Made by a program: the position numbers and the translations under genes. The notes beneath the pieces were generated by a model. The model ran no database searches and was not told the origin of the DNA. It saw only the letters and a list, made by a program, of their open reading frames with translations. DNA of 64,000 nt from contig NZ_SOYS01000002.1 of NCBI RefSeq assembly GCF_011808225.1, positions 740,065 to 804,064 on the forward strand. The letters are read 5' to 3'. Shown here one piece after another: positions 29,525 to 38,600 of the stretch. How positions within the stretch are numbered: the first letter of the stretch is position 1; each line of letters starts with the position of its first letter. This DNA comes from Cedecea colo (GTDB lineage Bacteria > Pseudomonadota > Gammaproteobacteria > Enterobacterales > Enterobacteriaceae).

Positions 29525-30790
29525 TTACTCCTGTCTAATCGGGGCTTGCCAGAGCCAGGCCAGCCCGTCAAGCAGGCCGCCACGCCAGCAAAGCGCATCG
29601 TGTCCACCGTCAACTTCGCGGTAGAAAACAGCTCGCTGTGTTTGTTGTAATAAGGGATAAAGGCGAAGATTTGCCCGGTGAATAAGCGGTTCACGCATGC
29701 CCGCCTCAAGGTAAATACGCAATGGTTCAGGTTTGATTTGCCCTTCCCGTAGCTGCCTGATAAGCAGCCCATCCTGCTGCTGAGGATCGCGCTTCGGCCA
29801 CCAGTAAGAACCGGACTGGCTGAGCACGCAGCCGAACGTTTCAGGCCAGTGTAACCCGGCATATAGCGATGACAATCCGCCAAAGCTTTGCCCGGCCACG
29901 ACCGTGGTTTGCGGGTTATTATTCCATGCCGCATATTCCCGTAGCTGAGGGAGAAGCTCTTCCTGCACCGCCAGCCAGAAATCTGAATTACAGGGTAGCT
30001 CCCGGCTGCGGTGCGCGTTATCAATAACATCTATCAGCACATAGATGGCTTCCGGCAGCGCGCCAGCGTTGGTCTGTGCCTGAAGAGCTGGCCACGCGGG
30101 CATGCCTTCCGCCCAGAATTGCCCGTCGAGTAAAATAGCCAGCGGACGCTGTTCCGGTGCGCTATCACCGGTTGCGAAAATCCACACGCGGCGCTTGTTT
30201 CCCAGCCGCTTGCTCTGCCAGGTGATGCACTGCGCGGGTTCCCAGCAAGCTGCCGGGGTATCCCAGCCCGGTTGTAGCGACGCATCGGGCAGATGAAGCG
30301 CAGAAACAGGGTGTCCGCGTCCGCCTCGCCAGCTGTCCGGGTTAAACGGGTCGGCAACCGCATGCGGCAACGTTTTGCGCCAGCCTTCGCGCAGAGCGAC
30401 AGGATCTGGCGCTTCTCCGGTAAGCGCCGCTGCGGGAAAGTCGTCTTCACCGGAAGAGGGGATCAGGCAGTAGCTACCGCGCCATGACGAGCTGAGCCGT
30501 GCTTGCCATTGCCAGACATCGGTGCCCGCGACGCGCTCCAGCGTTTGCGGATGGGAACGCTGATGGTGGTCGGTCACGCCGGTGATATAAATCCATACGC
30601 GCTTGATGTCCGATGTGCGCTCGTCTCCTGCCGGATCGCGCCACCAGAACGTCACGGTGCAACTGCCGTCCTTTCCACAGACGACGGACGGCCCGCGCTG
30701 CGCCGCAATCTCCTGCCACCAGCTGTCACTTCCGATCTGCGTCTTAGCCACCAAATCATAACCTTTTGTTATTAATAGCATAAATTTCAT
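29525..30790 (-). CDS. fes: Enterochelin esterase Fes
   Basis: Cytoplasmic alpha/beta hydrolase that cuts ferric enterobactin to release iron. An N-terminal all-beta domain contains VTFWWRDPAGDE and RVWIYITGVTDHHQ. The catalytic serine lies in VVAGQSFGGLSALYAGL-type sequence (here GQSFGGLSSLYAGLHWP), with the histidine in VDGGHDALCWRGGL. The open frame has 421 codons. Its first 12 residues are unlikely, and a TTG/GTG at about 30754/30751 with AAAGG upstream gives about 408 residues, nearer the E. coli 400. Confidence 0.95.
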   Translation of the reverse strand: MKFMLLITKGYDLVAKTQIGSDSWWQEIAAQRGPSVVCGKDGSCTVTFWWRDPAGDERTSDIKRVWIYITGVTDHHQRSHPQTLERVAGTDVWQWQARLSSSWRGSYCLIPSSGEDDFPAAALTGEAPDPVALREGWRKTLPHAVADPFNPDSWRGGRGHPVSALHLPDASLQPGWDTPAACWEPAQCITWQSKRLGNKRRVWIFATGDSAPEQRPLAILLDGQFWAEGMPAWPALQAQTNAGALPEAIYVLIDVIDNAHRSRELPCNSDFWLAVQEELLPQLREYAAWNNNPQTTVVAGQSFGGLSSLYAGLHWPETFGCVLSQSGSYWWPKRDPQQQDGLLIRQLREGQIKPEPLRIYLEAGMREPLIHRANLRLYPLLQQTQRAVFYREVDGGHDALCWRGGLLDGLAWLWQAPIRQE

Positions 30791-30806
30791 TGCTCAGAAA
30801 TATATT

Positions 30807-30837
30807 GATAATACTATTGATAATTATTTTCATTTGC
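30807..30837. promoter_or_regulatory. Overlapping Fur sites between fes and fepA
   Basis: Two overlapping matches: 30807-30825 (13 of 19) and 30819-30837, GATAATTATTTTCATTTGC (14 of 19). The second resembles the known E. coli fes-fepA site in sequence and position. Confidence 0.8.
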
Positions 30838-31027
30838 AATAGCGTATTCGCGCTCGTTGGGCTACGGCTCCTGAGCGAAAACAACCAGTTGCCGAATGCC
30901 AGGGAAAATGCTGCTCTTTAATTCAGCATCGTCGCGCGGTATCGGTATGACTCATGGACATCCATGCTGCACTCCGGCCCTCTGGGCAAGGAAGATACGG
31001 AGGACAGCGTTCAAGCAGGCCGTCATA

Positions 31028-33307
31028 ATGAATAAGAAGATCCAATATTCCCTTGCGATGCTCATCAATATGGGAATTTACAGCGTTGCGCCTCCGGCAT
31101 TTGCGCAAGAGAACGCTGCTGACAGCAAAGAAACCGCACAAAATCCCGCTCAAGAAGAAACGATGGTAGTAACGGCCGCCGAGCAGAACCTGCAGGCTCC
31201 GGGCGTCTCTACCATCACCGCCGAAGAACTTAAAAAGCGCCCTTCCGCGCGTGATGTCTCTGAAATCATCCGTACCATGCCGGGCGTAAACCTGACCGGC
31301 AACTCTACCAGCGGACAGCGCGGCAACAACCGCCAGATTGATATCCGCGGCATGGGGCCGGAAAACACCCTGATTCTGGTCGACGGTAAACCAGTAACCA
31401 GCCGAAACTCCATTCGCCTGGGCTGGCGCGGCGAGCGAGATACCCGCGGCGATACCGGCTGGGTGCCGCCGGAAATGATCGAGCGTATCGAAGTGATTCG
31501 TGGCCCTGCGGCGGTACGTTACGGCAACGGCGCGGCGGGCGGGGTGGTGAATATCATCACCAAAAAATTCAACGATGGCTGGCATGGTTCCTGGAATACC
31601 TATTTCAACGCACCGGAACATAAAGAAGAAGGTTCCACCAAACGCACCAACTTTAGCCTGAATGGCCCGCTGGGCGACGATTTTAGCTTCCGTCTGACCG
31701 GCAACCTCGATAAAACCCAGGCCGATGCGTGGGATATCAACCAGGGCCATCAGTCGGCTCGGACAGGGAACTATGCCGATACGCTGCCTGCAGGACGCGA
31801 AGGGGTAGAGAACAAAGATATCAACGGCGTCATGCGTTGGGACTTCGCGCCGATGCAGTCTCTTGAACTGGAGGCCGGTTACAGCCGTCAGGGCAACCTG
31901 TATGCCGGTGATACGCAGAACACCAATAACGACAATAAAACCAACGGCTATGTGAAGAAGAACTATGGCAAGGAGACCAATCGCCTCTATCGCCAGAACT
32001 ACGCGCTGACCTGGAACGGCGGCTGGGACAACGGTATCACCACCAGCAACTGGGTGCAGTACGAGCACACCCGTAACTCTCGTCTTGGCGAAGGCCTGGC
32101 TGGCGGTCTCGAAGGGCTATTTAATAGCAATGCGTTTACCGACATCGACCTTAGCGATGTCATGCTGCACAGCGAGATCAGCCTGCCGTTCGAGCTGCTG
32201 GTTAACCAGAACCTGACGCTGGGTACGGAGTGGAACCAGCAGCGGATGAAAGACATGTCCTCCAACGGGCAGGCGTTGACGGGTAAAAATACCGGCGGCG
32301 CTATCGACGGCATTGATTCAGCCAACCGTAACCCTTACTCCAAAGCAGAGATTTTCTCGCTGTTTGCCGAAGACAATATCGAAGTGACCGATTCCACAAT
32401 GCTGACGCCAGCCTTGCGTTTCGATCACCACACGATTGTGGGCAATAACTGGAGCCCGTCGCTCAACCTTTCTCAGGGTCTGGGCGATGATTTCACCCTG
32501 AAAATGGGCATTGGCCGTGCTTATAAAGCACCGAGCCTGTATCAGACCAACCCAAACTATATTCTGTACAGTAAAGGCCAGGGCTGTTACGCCAGCGCCG
32601 ATGGCGTCGGCTGCTACATGATGGGTAACGACGACCTTAAAGCCGAAACCAGCATCAACAAAGAGATCGGTCTTGAGTTCAAACGCGACGGCTGGCTGGC
32701 CGGTGTGACCTGGTTCCGTAATGATTATCGCAACAAGATTGAGGCGGGCTATGCGCCAGTTACCTCAAACTCCAGCGGTACTGATATCTACCGGTGGGAA
32801 AACGTGCCGAAAGCGGTAGTGGAAGGACTTGAGGGTACGTTGAACGTGCCGGTTAGCGATACGGTTAACTGGAGCAACAACATTACCTATATGCTGCAAA
32901 GCAAGAACAAGGAGACCGGTGACCGACTGTCGATTATTCCTGAGTACACGCTGAACTCTACGCTGAGCTGGCAGGTTGTGCAGGATGTTTCCGTACAGTC
33001 AACCTTCACCTGGTACGGCAAGCAGCAGCCGAAGAAGTACAACTACAAAGGTCAGCCCGTCACCGGGTCTGAGAAAGATGAAGTGAGTCCGTACAGCATC
33101 GTTGGCCTGAGCGCGAGCTGGGATGTGACCAAAAACGTCAGCCTGACCGGCGGCGTGGATAACATTTTCGATAAGCGACTGTGGCGTGCGGGTAATGCTC
33201 AAACCACCGGTAGCCTCACCGATGCTTCTTATATGGCGGGCGCAGGCGCGTACACCTACAACGAACCTGGACGTACTTACTATATGAGCGTAAATACGCA
33301 CTTCTAA
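31028..33307 (+). CDS. fepA: Outer-membrane ferric-enterobactin receptor FepA
   Basis: TonB-dependent receptor, 759 residues from the ATG at 31028 (E. coli 746). Signal peptide with core YSLAMLINMGIYSVA and cleavage near AFAQE. TonB box EETMVVTA. Plug domain about 45-180 (QIDIRGMGPENTLILVDG, VEVIRGP-like IEVIRGPAAVRYGNGAAGG). A 22-strand barrel ends with the C-terminal aromatic in NTHF. A longer frame back to 30896 overlaps the promoter and is not credible. Slightly longer loops than in E. coli are expected variation. Confidence 0.97.
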   Translation: MNKKIQYSLAMLINMGIYSVAPPAFAQENAADSKETAQNPAQEETMVVTAAEQNLQAPGVSTITAEELKKRPSARDVSEIIRTMPGVNLTGNSTSGQRGNNRQIDIRGMGPENTLILVDGKPVTSRNSIRLGWRGERDTRGDTGWVPPEMIERIEVIRGPAAVRYGNGAAGGVVNIITKKFNDGWHGSWNTYFNAPEHKEEGSTKRTNFSLNGPLGDDFSFRLTGNLDKTQADAWDINQGHQSARTGNYADTLPAGREGVENKDINGVMRWDFAPMQSLELEAGYSRQGNLYAGDTQNTNNDNKTNGYVKKNYGKETNRLYRQNYALTWNGGWDNGITTSNWVQYEHTRNSRLGEGLAGGLEGLFNSNAFTDIDLSDVMLHSEISLPFELLVNQNLTLGTEWNQQRMKDMSSNGQALTGKNTGGAIDGIDSANRNPYSKAEIFSLFAEDNIEVTDSTMLTPALRFDHHTIVGNNWSPSLNLSQGLGDDFTLKMGIGRAYKAPSLYQTNPNYILYSKGQGCYASADGVGCYMMGNDDLKAETSINKEIGLEFKRDGWLAGVTWFRNDYRNKIEAGYAPVTSNSSGTDIYRWENVPKAVVEGLEGTLNVPVSDTVNWSNNITYMLQSKNKETGDRLSIIPEYTLNSTLSWQVVQDVSVQSTFTWYGKQQPKKYNYKGQPVTGSEKDEVSPYSIVGLSASWDVTKNVSLTGGVDNIFDKRLWRAGNAQTTGSLTDASYMAGAGAYTYNEPGRTYYMSVNTHF

Positions 33308-33316
33308 GCGTGAGCG

Positions 33317-33336
33317 GGAGGAGGTTTACCTCCTCC
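33317..33336 (+). terminator. Hairpin between fepA and entD
   Basis: An 8-bp GC-rich stem, GGAGGAGG/CCTCCTCC, with a TTTA loop, followed by TTAAAA rather than a T-run. It lies between the fepA stop and the entD ATG. It may reduce read-through, or act on entD translation because its left arm resembles a ribosome binding site. Confidence 0.55.
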
Positions 33337-33345
33337 TTAAAACTT

Positions 33346-34017
33346 ATGCACTATCAGCTTGCTCACTTTGACATTTTTCCTTGTCCACGCGTTATACGCG
33401 TGGATTTCGACGTTTCTACTTTTAAGCCCGACGATCTCCTGTGGCTGCCCCATCACGACAGGCTTGCGAACGCCGTCGCCAGACGCAAAGCCGAACATCT
33501 GGCCGGGCGAATTGCCGCACACGAAGCGCTGCGTCTTTATGGCGTGAACGATTATATTCCCGATATTGGAGCGCATCGCGCGCCTTGCTGGCCGCCGGGG
33601 TTTACCGGCAGCATTACCCATATCGACAGCTTAGCGCTGGCGACAGTTATTGCCGATAGCCCGGCCAGGCCTTGTGGAATTGGCATCGATACTGAAATCA
33701 TTTTGAACGCTTACGATGCGCAGGATATTGCCGACGGCATCGTCAACGCGGCCGAGCGCGAGCTGCTTGCTATCTGCGGCCTGCCCTTCCCCGCTGCCCT
33801 GACTTTAGTTTTCTCCGCTAAAGAGAGTTTATTCAAGGCGTTATATCGACACGTCGGACAATATTTCGATTTTTCCGCCGCAGAAATCACGACAATTAAC
33901 AAGCATTCCCTCGAGCTGAAGCTCATCGTCCGCCTCGGCCCTTTTGCGGCGGAACAACGCTTTTCCGCGCGCTGGTTTAATGACGCTGAGCGATTAACGA
34001 CGCTAATAACTCTCTGA
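33346..34017 (+). CDS. entD: Phosphopantetheinyl transferase EntD
   Basis: Sfp-type 4'-phosphopantetheinyl transferase, 223 residues from the ATG at 33346. It activates the carrier domains of EntB and EntF. Magnesium/CoA motifs are GIGIDTE and FSAKESLFKALY. A GTG at 33310 is also in frame, but it would run through the hairpin and has no family support. entD follows fepA on the same strand, the same gene pair as in E. coli. Confidence 0.93.
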   Translation: MHYQLAHFDIFPCPRVIRVDFDVSTFKPDDLLWLPHHDRLANAVARRKAEHLAGRIAAHEALRLYGVNDYIPDIGAHRAPCWPPGFTGSITHIDSLALATVIADSPARPCGIGIDTEIILNAYDAQDIADGIVNAAERELLAICGLPFPAALTLVFSAKESLFKALYRHVGQYFDFSAAEITTINKHSLELKLIVRLGPFAAEQRFSARWFNDAERLTTLITL

Positions 34018-34123
34018 GAATAATAAAAAGAAAACGCTTGCGGCGACGTAATAAGAGAATGTTATAGTCAAAAAATAACCACTATAGACATCACAACAAC
34101 ATTGACGACAAGGAGCTTTCTTA

Positions 34124-35467
34124 ATGGAGAGTACCGTTTCTCTGGAACAGTTTTTAACCTCAGTACAACAGCGCGACCCGCACCAGACCGAATTTTCCCA
34201 GGCGGTGCGCGAAGTCATGACTACCCTGTGGCCTTTTCTTGAACAGAATCCGCAGTATCGTCGTTCGGCGTTGCTGGAGCGTCTGGTCGAGCCGGAGCGC
34301 GTGATTCAGTTTCGCGTCGCCTGGGTGGATGACCGCAACCAGGTGCAGGTTAACCGCGCCTGGCGCGTACAGTTCAACTCCGCCATCGGCCCTTTTAAAG
34401 GCGGGATGCGTTTCCATCCGTCGGTAAATCTCTCTATCCTGAAATTCCTCGGCTTTGAACAGACGTTCAAAAACGCCCTTACCACGTTGCCAATGGGCGG
34501 CGGCAAAGGCGGCAGCGACTTTAACCCGAAAGGCAAAAGCGAAGGCGAAATCATGCGCTTCTGTCAGGCGCTGATGCTTGAGCTTTACCGTCACCTGGGG
34601 CCGGACACCGATGTGCCTGCGGGCGATATCGGCGTGGGAGGCCGCGAGGTCGGCTTTATGGCGGGGATGATGAAAAAACTTTCCAACAACACCGCCTGCG
34701 TGTTTACCGGCAAAGGCCTCTCTTTCGGCGGCAGCCTGATCCGCCCGGAAGCCACGGGTTATGGCCTGATTTACTTCACCGATGCCATGCTGCAACGCCA
34801 CGGGCTGGGCTTCGAAGATATGCGCGTTGCGGTGTCCGGTTCCGGCAACGTGGCGCAATACGCCATCGAAAAAGCGATGGCGCTGGGCGCCCGGGTTGTC
34901 ACGGCATCTGACTCAAACGGCACCGTGGTGGATGAAGAAGGTTTTACTGCGGAAAAGCTGGCGCGACTGTGCGAAATCAAAGCCAGCCGCGATGGCCGCG
35001 TAATGGACTACGCGCGCGAGTTCGGGCTGACCTGGCTTGAAGGCCAGCAGCCGTGGAGCGTGCCGGTTGACATTGCCCTGCCGTGCGCCACCCAGAACGA
35101 GCTGGATGAACAGGCGGCCCGCACGCTTATCGCCAACGGCGTGAAAGCCGTAGCGGAAGGCGCGAATATGCCAACCACTATCGAAGCCACCGACCTATTC
35201 CTCGAAGCTGGCGTGCTGTTCGCGCCGGGCAAAGCGGCCAACGCGGGCGGCGTGGCAACCTCCGGACTGGAGATGGCGCAAAACGCCGCACGCCTGAGCT
35301 GGAAAGCAGAGAAGGTGGACATTCGTCTACACCACATCATGCTGGATATCCACGAAGCCTGTGTAAACTACGGCGGCGAGGGCAAACAAACCCATTATGT
35401 ACGCGGCGCGAATATTGCGGGCTTTGTGAAAGTAGCCGATGCGATGCTGGGCCAGGGTGTGCTGTAA
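34124..35467 (+). CDS. gdhA: NADP-specific glutamate dehydrogenase
   Basis: Hexameric glutamate dehydrogenase, 447 residues (E. coli 447), assimilating ammonium into 2-oxoglutarate. Substrate-binding block FKGGMRFHPSVNLSILKFL near residue 92 and active-site LPMGGGKGGSDF near residue 125. The coenzyme domain has VSGSGNVAQYA. The ATG has a good AAGGAG upstream. In E. coli gdhA is not next to entD, so this junction marks a different chromosomal arrangement. Confidence 0.98.
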   Translation: MESTVSLEQFLTSVQQRDPHQTEFSQAVREVMTTLWPFLEQNPQYRRSALLERLVEPERVIQFRVAWVDDRNQVQVNRAWRVQFNSAIGPFKGGMRFHPSVNLSILKFLGFEQTFKNALTTLPMGGGKGGSDFNPKGKSEGEIMRFCQALMLELYRHLGPDTDVPAGDIGVGGREVGFMAGMMKKLSNNTACVFTGKGLSFGGSLIRPEATGYGLIYFTDAMLQRHGLGFEDMRVAVSGSGNVAQYAIEKAMALGARVVTASDSNGTVVDEEGFTAEKLARLCEIKASRDGRVMDYAREFGLTWLEGQQPWSVPVDIALPCATQNELDEQAARTLIANGVKAVAEGANMPTTIEATDLFLEAGVLFAPGKAANAGGVATSGLEMAQNAARLSWKAEKVDIRLHHIMLDIHEACVNYGGEGKQTHYVRGANIAGFVKVADAMLGQGVL

Positions 35468-35491
35468 GTTTTTTGGCCGTTGCTGACAGGA

Positions 35492-35513
35492 AATCCACGC
35501 CATCGCGTGGATT
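35492..35513. repeat. Hairpin copy 1 downstream of gdhA
   Basis: AATCCACGC-CATC-GCGTGGATT, a perfect 9-bp stem. The same stem recurs at 35654-35675 with a different loop. Confidence 0.65.
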
Positions 35514-35609
35514 CAGACTGACAGCAAACCCTCAGCCTGCTCAGGTTGAACGTATATCGCCAGATAAAAACCAGTAAAATCAATGGATTTATTTTGCGCT
35601 GGTAAATCC

Positions 35610-35641
35610 AAAGAAGGAAAAACCACGTTTTTTCCTTCTTT
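35610..35641. terminator. Strong hairpin terminator after gdhA
   Basis: AAAGAAGGAAAAA pairs with TTTTTTCCTTCTTT around a short CCACG loop. The A-run and T-run allow termination on both strands, fitting convergent gdhA and the fusion gene. Confidence 0.7.
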
Positions 35642-35653
35642 GGCAGCAATCTC

Positions 35654-35680
35654 AATCCACGCAATCGCGTGGATTTTTTT
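35654..35680. terminator. Hairpin copy 2 with T-run, at the 3' end of the fusion gene
   Basis: AATCCACGC-AATC-GCGTGGATT followed by TTTTT. It reaches the stop codon of the minus-strand fusion gene and would act as a plus-strand terminator behind gdhA. Confidence 0.65.
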
Positions 35681-38600
35681 ACGAGTCTGACCCCGAGCGC
35701 ACATAGCCCCGACTTTTCACTTTTTCGGCGGCGGTCTTTCCGGCAAGGAAAGCATGGTCGGAATTGTAGTACTCCCATTCGCTGTAGCGTCCGGCCAGCG
35801 TAATATCCTGTGTCAGCAGCCACTTACGTATCGTCTCAACGTTGCTTTTGCGCTGCCTGTCGTAAATAACGTAGGCAAACGGAATATCGATTTGATTGGT
35901 AGTGATAATCGCATCGTCAGCGTTGAAGATGCCTGCCGCAATACACTCGCGAATGCACCTGTCGGTCAGCGCTTTTCCCTCCAGCGGCAGCGGTTTGCTG
36001 TCCGAATAGCTTATTTCACACGTCAACCCGCAGCCGCCTGGAGGATTACATTCAGGGCTCGCATTTCCCTGCACAAATATTCTGTGGAACAGGGTATCGC
36101 CTGCAAAGTAGATCCAGTGCTTATCCGTTAAATCCGCTCGTCCTATGCCCAGATTTACACACCTTACTGACACGTGATGTAAGCCGCTGGCCGCCGCCCG
36201 GACATCGGGAGGGGCTTCATTTCCCATCATCTCGATAAGCTCAGGCAGAACCAGGGTGCTGATTAGCTGCTCGTAACGGTAGTGCCTGCCGTCACGGAGC
36301 ACGGCAATATGCTGAGCGGGGTAAATCTGGCTAATCTCAGCGCCTGTCTCCACGACGCCCTGAATATGCGGCAAAAAGCCGGACATCAGCGCCTGGAAAC
36401 CGCCTTTGCGCGGGTAGCCAAAGCGCGCGTTTGGCCCCATCGGTTTGCCGACGGGTTCAATAGCACCTTCGATAATCTGCGCTAAATCCGGCAGCGGCAC
36501 ACGCCCGCCCAGCCATGATGTTTCCATTTCTGAAAGCGGTACGGTCCATAATTTTTTGTTGTAAGGGATAGCAAAGTGGCGGGCGATTCCCTTTCCCCAC
36601 GTCTGATAGATAAAGGCTTCAAAACTCTCTCCTGGGCACGCCTGGCCTGTAGAGTTCGACTGGTTAAAATCAGGCACCGTTCCATCAGCGCAGCAGTCTG
36701 AAAGCCGCTTTTGATTTTCAGAGGAATTCGCCGCGCCGCCAGCCTGCCCGTATCTGGCCTCTATCGCGCCGAGCAGACATTCCTTGATTGTCTCTGCGGG
36801 CAAACCGTAGAGCGCCCCCTGGAAGGGATAGCGGGTATATACCCCATCGGTATAAATCCACGCCTCGCGCTCCTGCCAGTGAATATTGTCGCCCAGCAGC
36901 ATTTCATAAAGATCCAACACATAGGGATCGTTCGAGAACATAATGTGTCCGGCATAATCGAAGGTAAATCCTTTATCTTCAATGGAGCGACACCATCCTC
37001 CCACGCTGCCATTACGTTCGAGCAACACGGCCTCAGAACCGTAATGATACGCGGCGCTCAGACCGGTAGGCCCGGCGCCCAGAATCAGGCAACGCGCGGC
37101 GGTTACCTTACCTGTGTGTGCCAGCGGCAGACGCGTAACCTGCCGTTGCGCCGCCTCGTCGTTTATCCCATGCGCCTGTACCTGCACCGCCTGCTCCTGC
37201 GTGGATGCTTTCTCCATCAGCTCGTACATCGCCCTGGCGGTATTGTCCCACGAGGTTGCAGACACTATGGCTTTCATCTGCTGACGCTGCTCGGCTCGGG
37301 TTTCCGGCGTCATTGCCAGCGCCTGTTCGCAGGCATAAATAAAGCCCGCGATGTCCTGGGCTATAGCCACAACATGACCGTAAGGCTGCACCACATCGGT
37401 GATTGCGGTGCTGACAATCGGCAACTCCGCAGCCATATACTCAAGAACTTTAGTAGGGCTGATATAGCGCGTTGAGGCATTAAGCGCAAAAGGCATCAGG
37501 CAGACATCCCAGCCAGCCATAAAATGCGGTAAAGCCTGATAAGGTTGCATGCCAAAGTAATGAATGTTTTCTCTTTGGGGAAGCTGAGCCGGGTCGATTT
37601 TCACCACCGGCCCCACCATAATCAGCTGCCATTCCGGATGCGCATCCGCCAGCGCCGCGAGCAAAGCCAGATCCATTCGTTCATCAATAACGCCGCAATA
37701 GCCCAGCCGAGGATGAGGCAACGCATCCTGTAACGGATGATGATTGTTTCTGTCGAGCGCCTGCTCAAAATGCACGGCATCTACGCTACTCGAAAAACAG
37801 TGAACGTTGGGATGCCGCCCTGCTTTCGCAGCATAAAGACTTGGTCCCCCGGTGAAAACGATATCAGCCCGCGCCAGCAGCGCGGATTCACGTTGCACCA
37901 GTTGTCTGGGTGCCTGCTCAAAGGCGGACAGCTCATCCATACAATCGTATACCACAAGCGCTGGAGTAAACCCGGTCAGCAAGGGTAGCGCCATCGGGGT
38001 ATAGAACCAGACGATCGGCGTATCACCTTCCTCAATGAATTCCGCCAGCAGCGGCTGCATATAAGCGATTTGGCCGTCGTGAAAACCTGCCACCTGTAAA
38101 GGCGTGTGAGGCTGCACTACGGTCACATTCGGCGCGGGATGCGAAAGCATCAGTCCGGGTGAATCAGGTGAAAACATCGGCTCTTCAATAAAAAATATTT
38201 GATAATGCTGAGCCAGGCGGGTCATTAAATGCTGGGGGCGCTGGAAAACGAAGCCCCAACGTAAATGGCTAAAAATATAAATTTTTTTCATAGAAGGCCT
38301 TTGTTTTCTGATGTCTGTTACAACGTCCAGTCGCTTTCGAAACAGATCCAGCCTGTGCTGCGCCCGCAACAGAGCGTTGGCATAAACCGTATCCAGTAGT
38401 CGTGCAAATGGATCCGCGCCGTCGCGGTCAAGTTCCCATAGTCCGCTGTGATGCCAGGCATTTTCATCCTCCCAGTCAGGCCGGTCGATGACGGGGTAAA
38501 GACAGATCCCCAACATTTCAACGCCTGCCAACTGAGCCTGTGCCACTTCCGTTACCACCTGCTCTATCCATGCCCCACGTCCGCTGCCCACATGGCTGGT

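Noticed and set aside
30923..32068. 381-codon frame antisense to fepA
   Set aside because: Shadow of a GC-rich coding strand; no family features and no ribosome binding site.
33381..33401. CCACGCG/CGCGTGG palindrome inside entD
   Set aside because: It encodes ordinary EntD residues (PRVIRV); likely coincidence.
34160..34858. 232-codon frame antisense to gdhA
   Set aside because: Shadow frame without family features.
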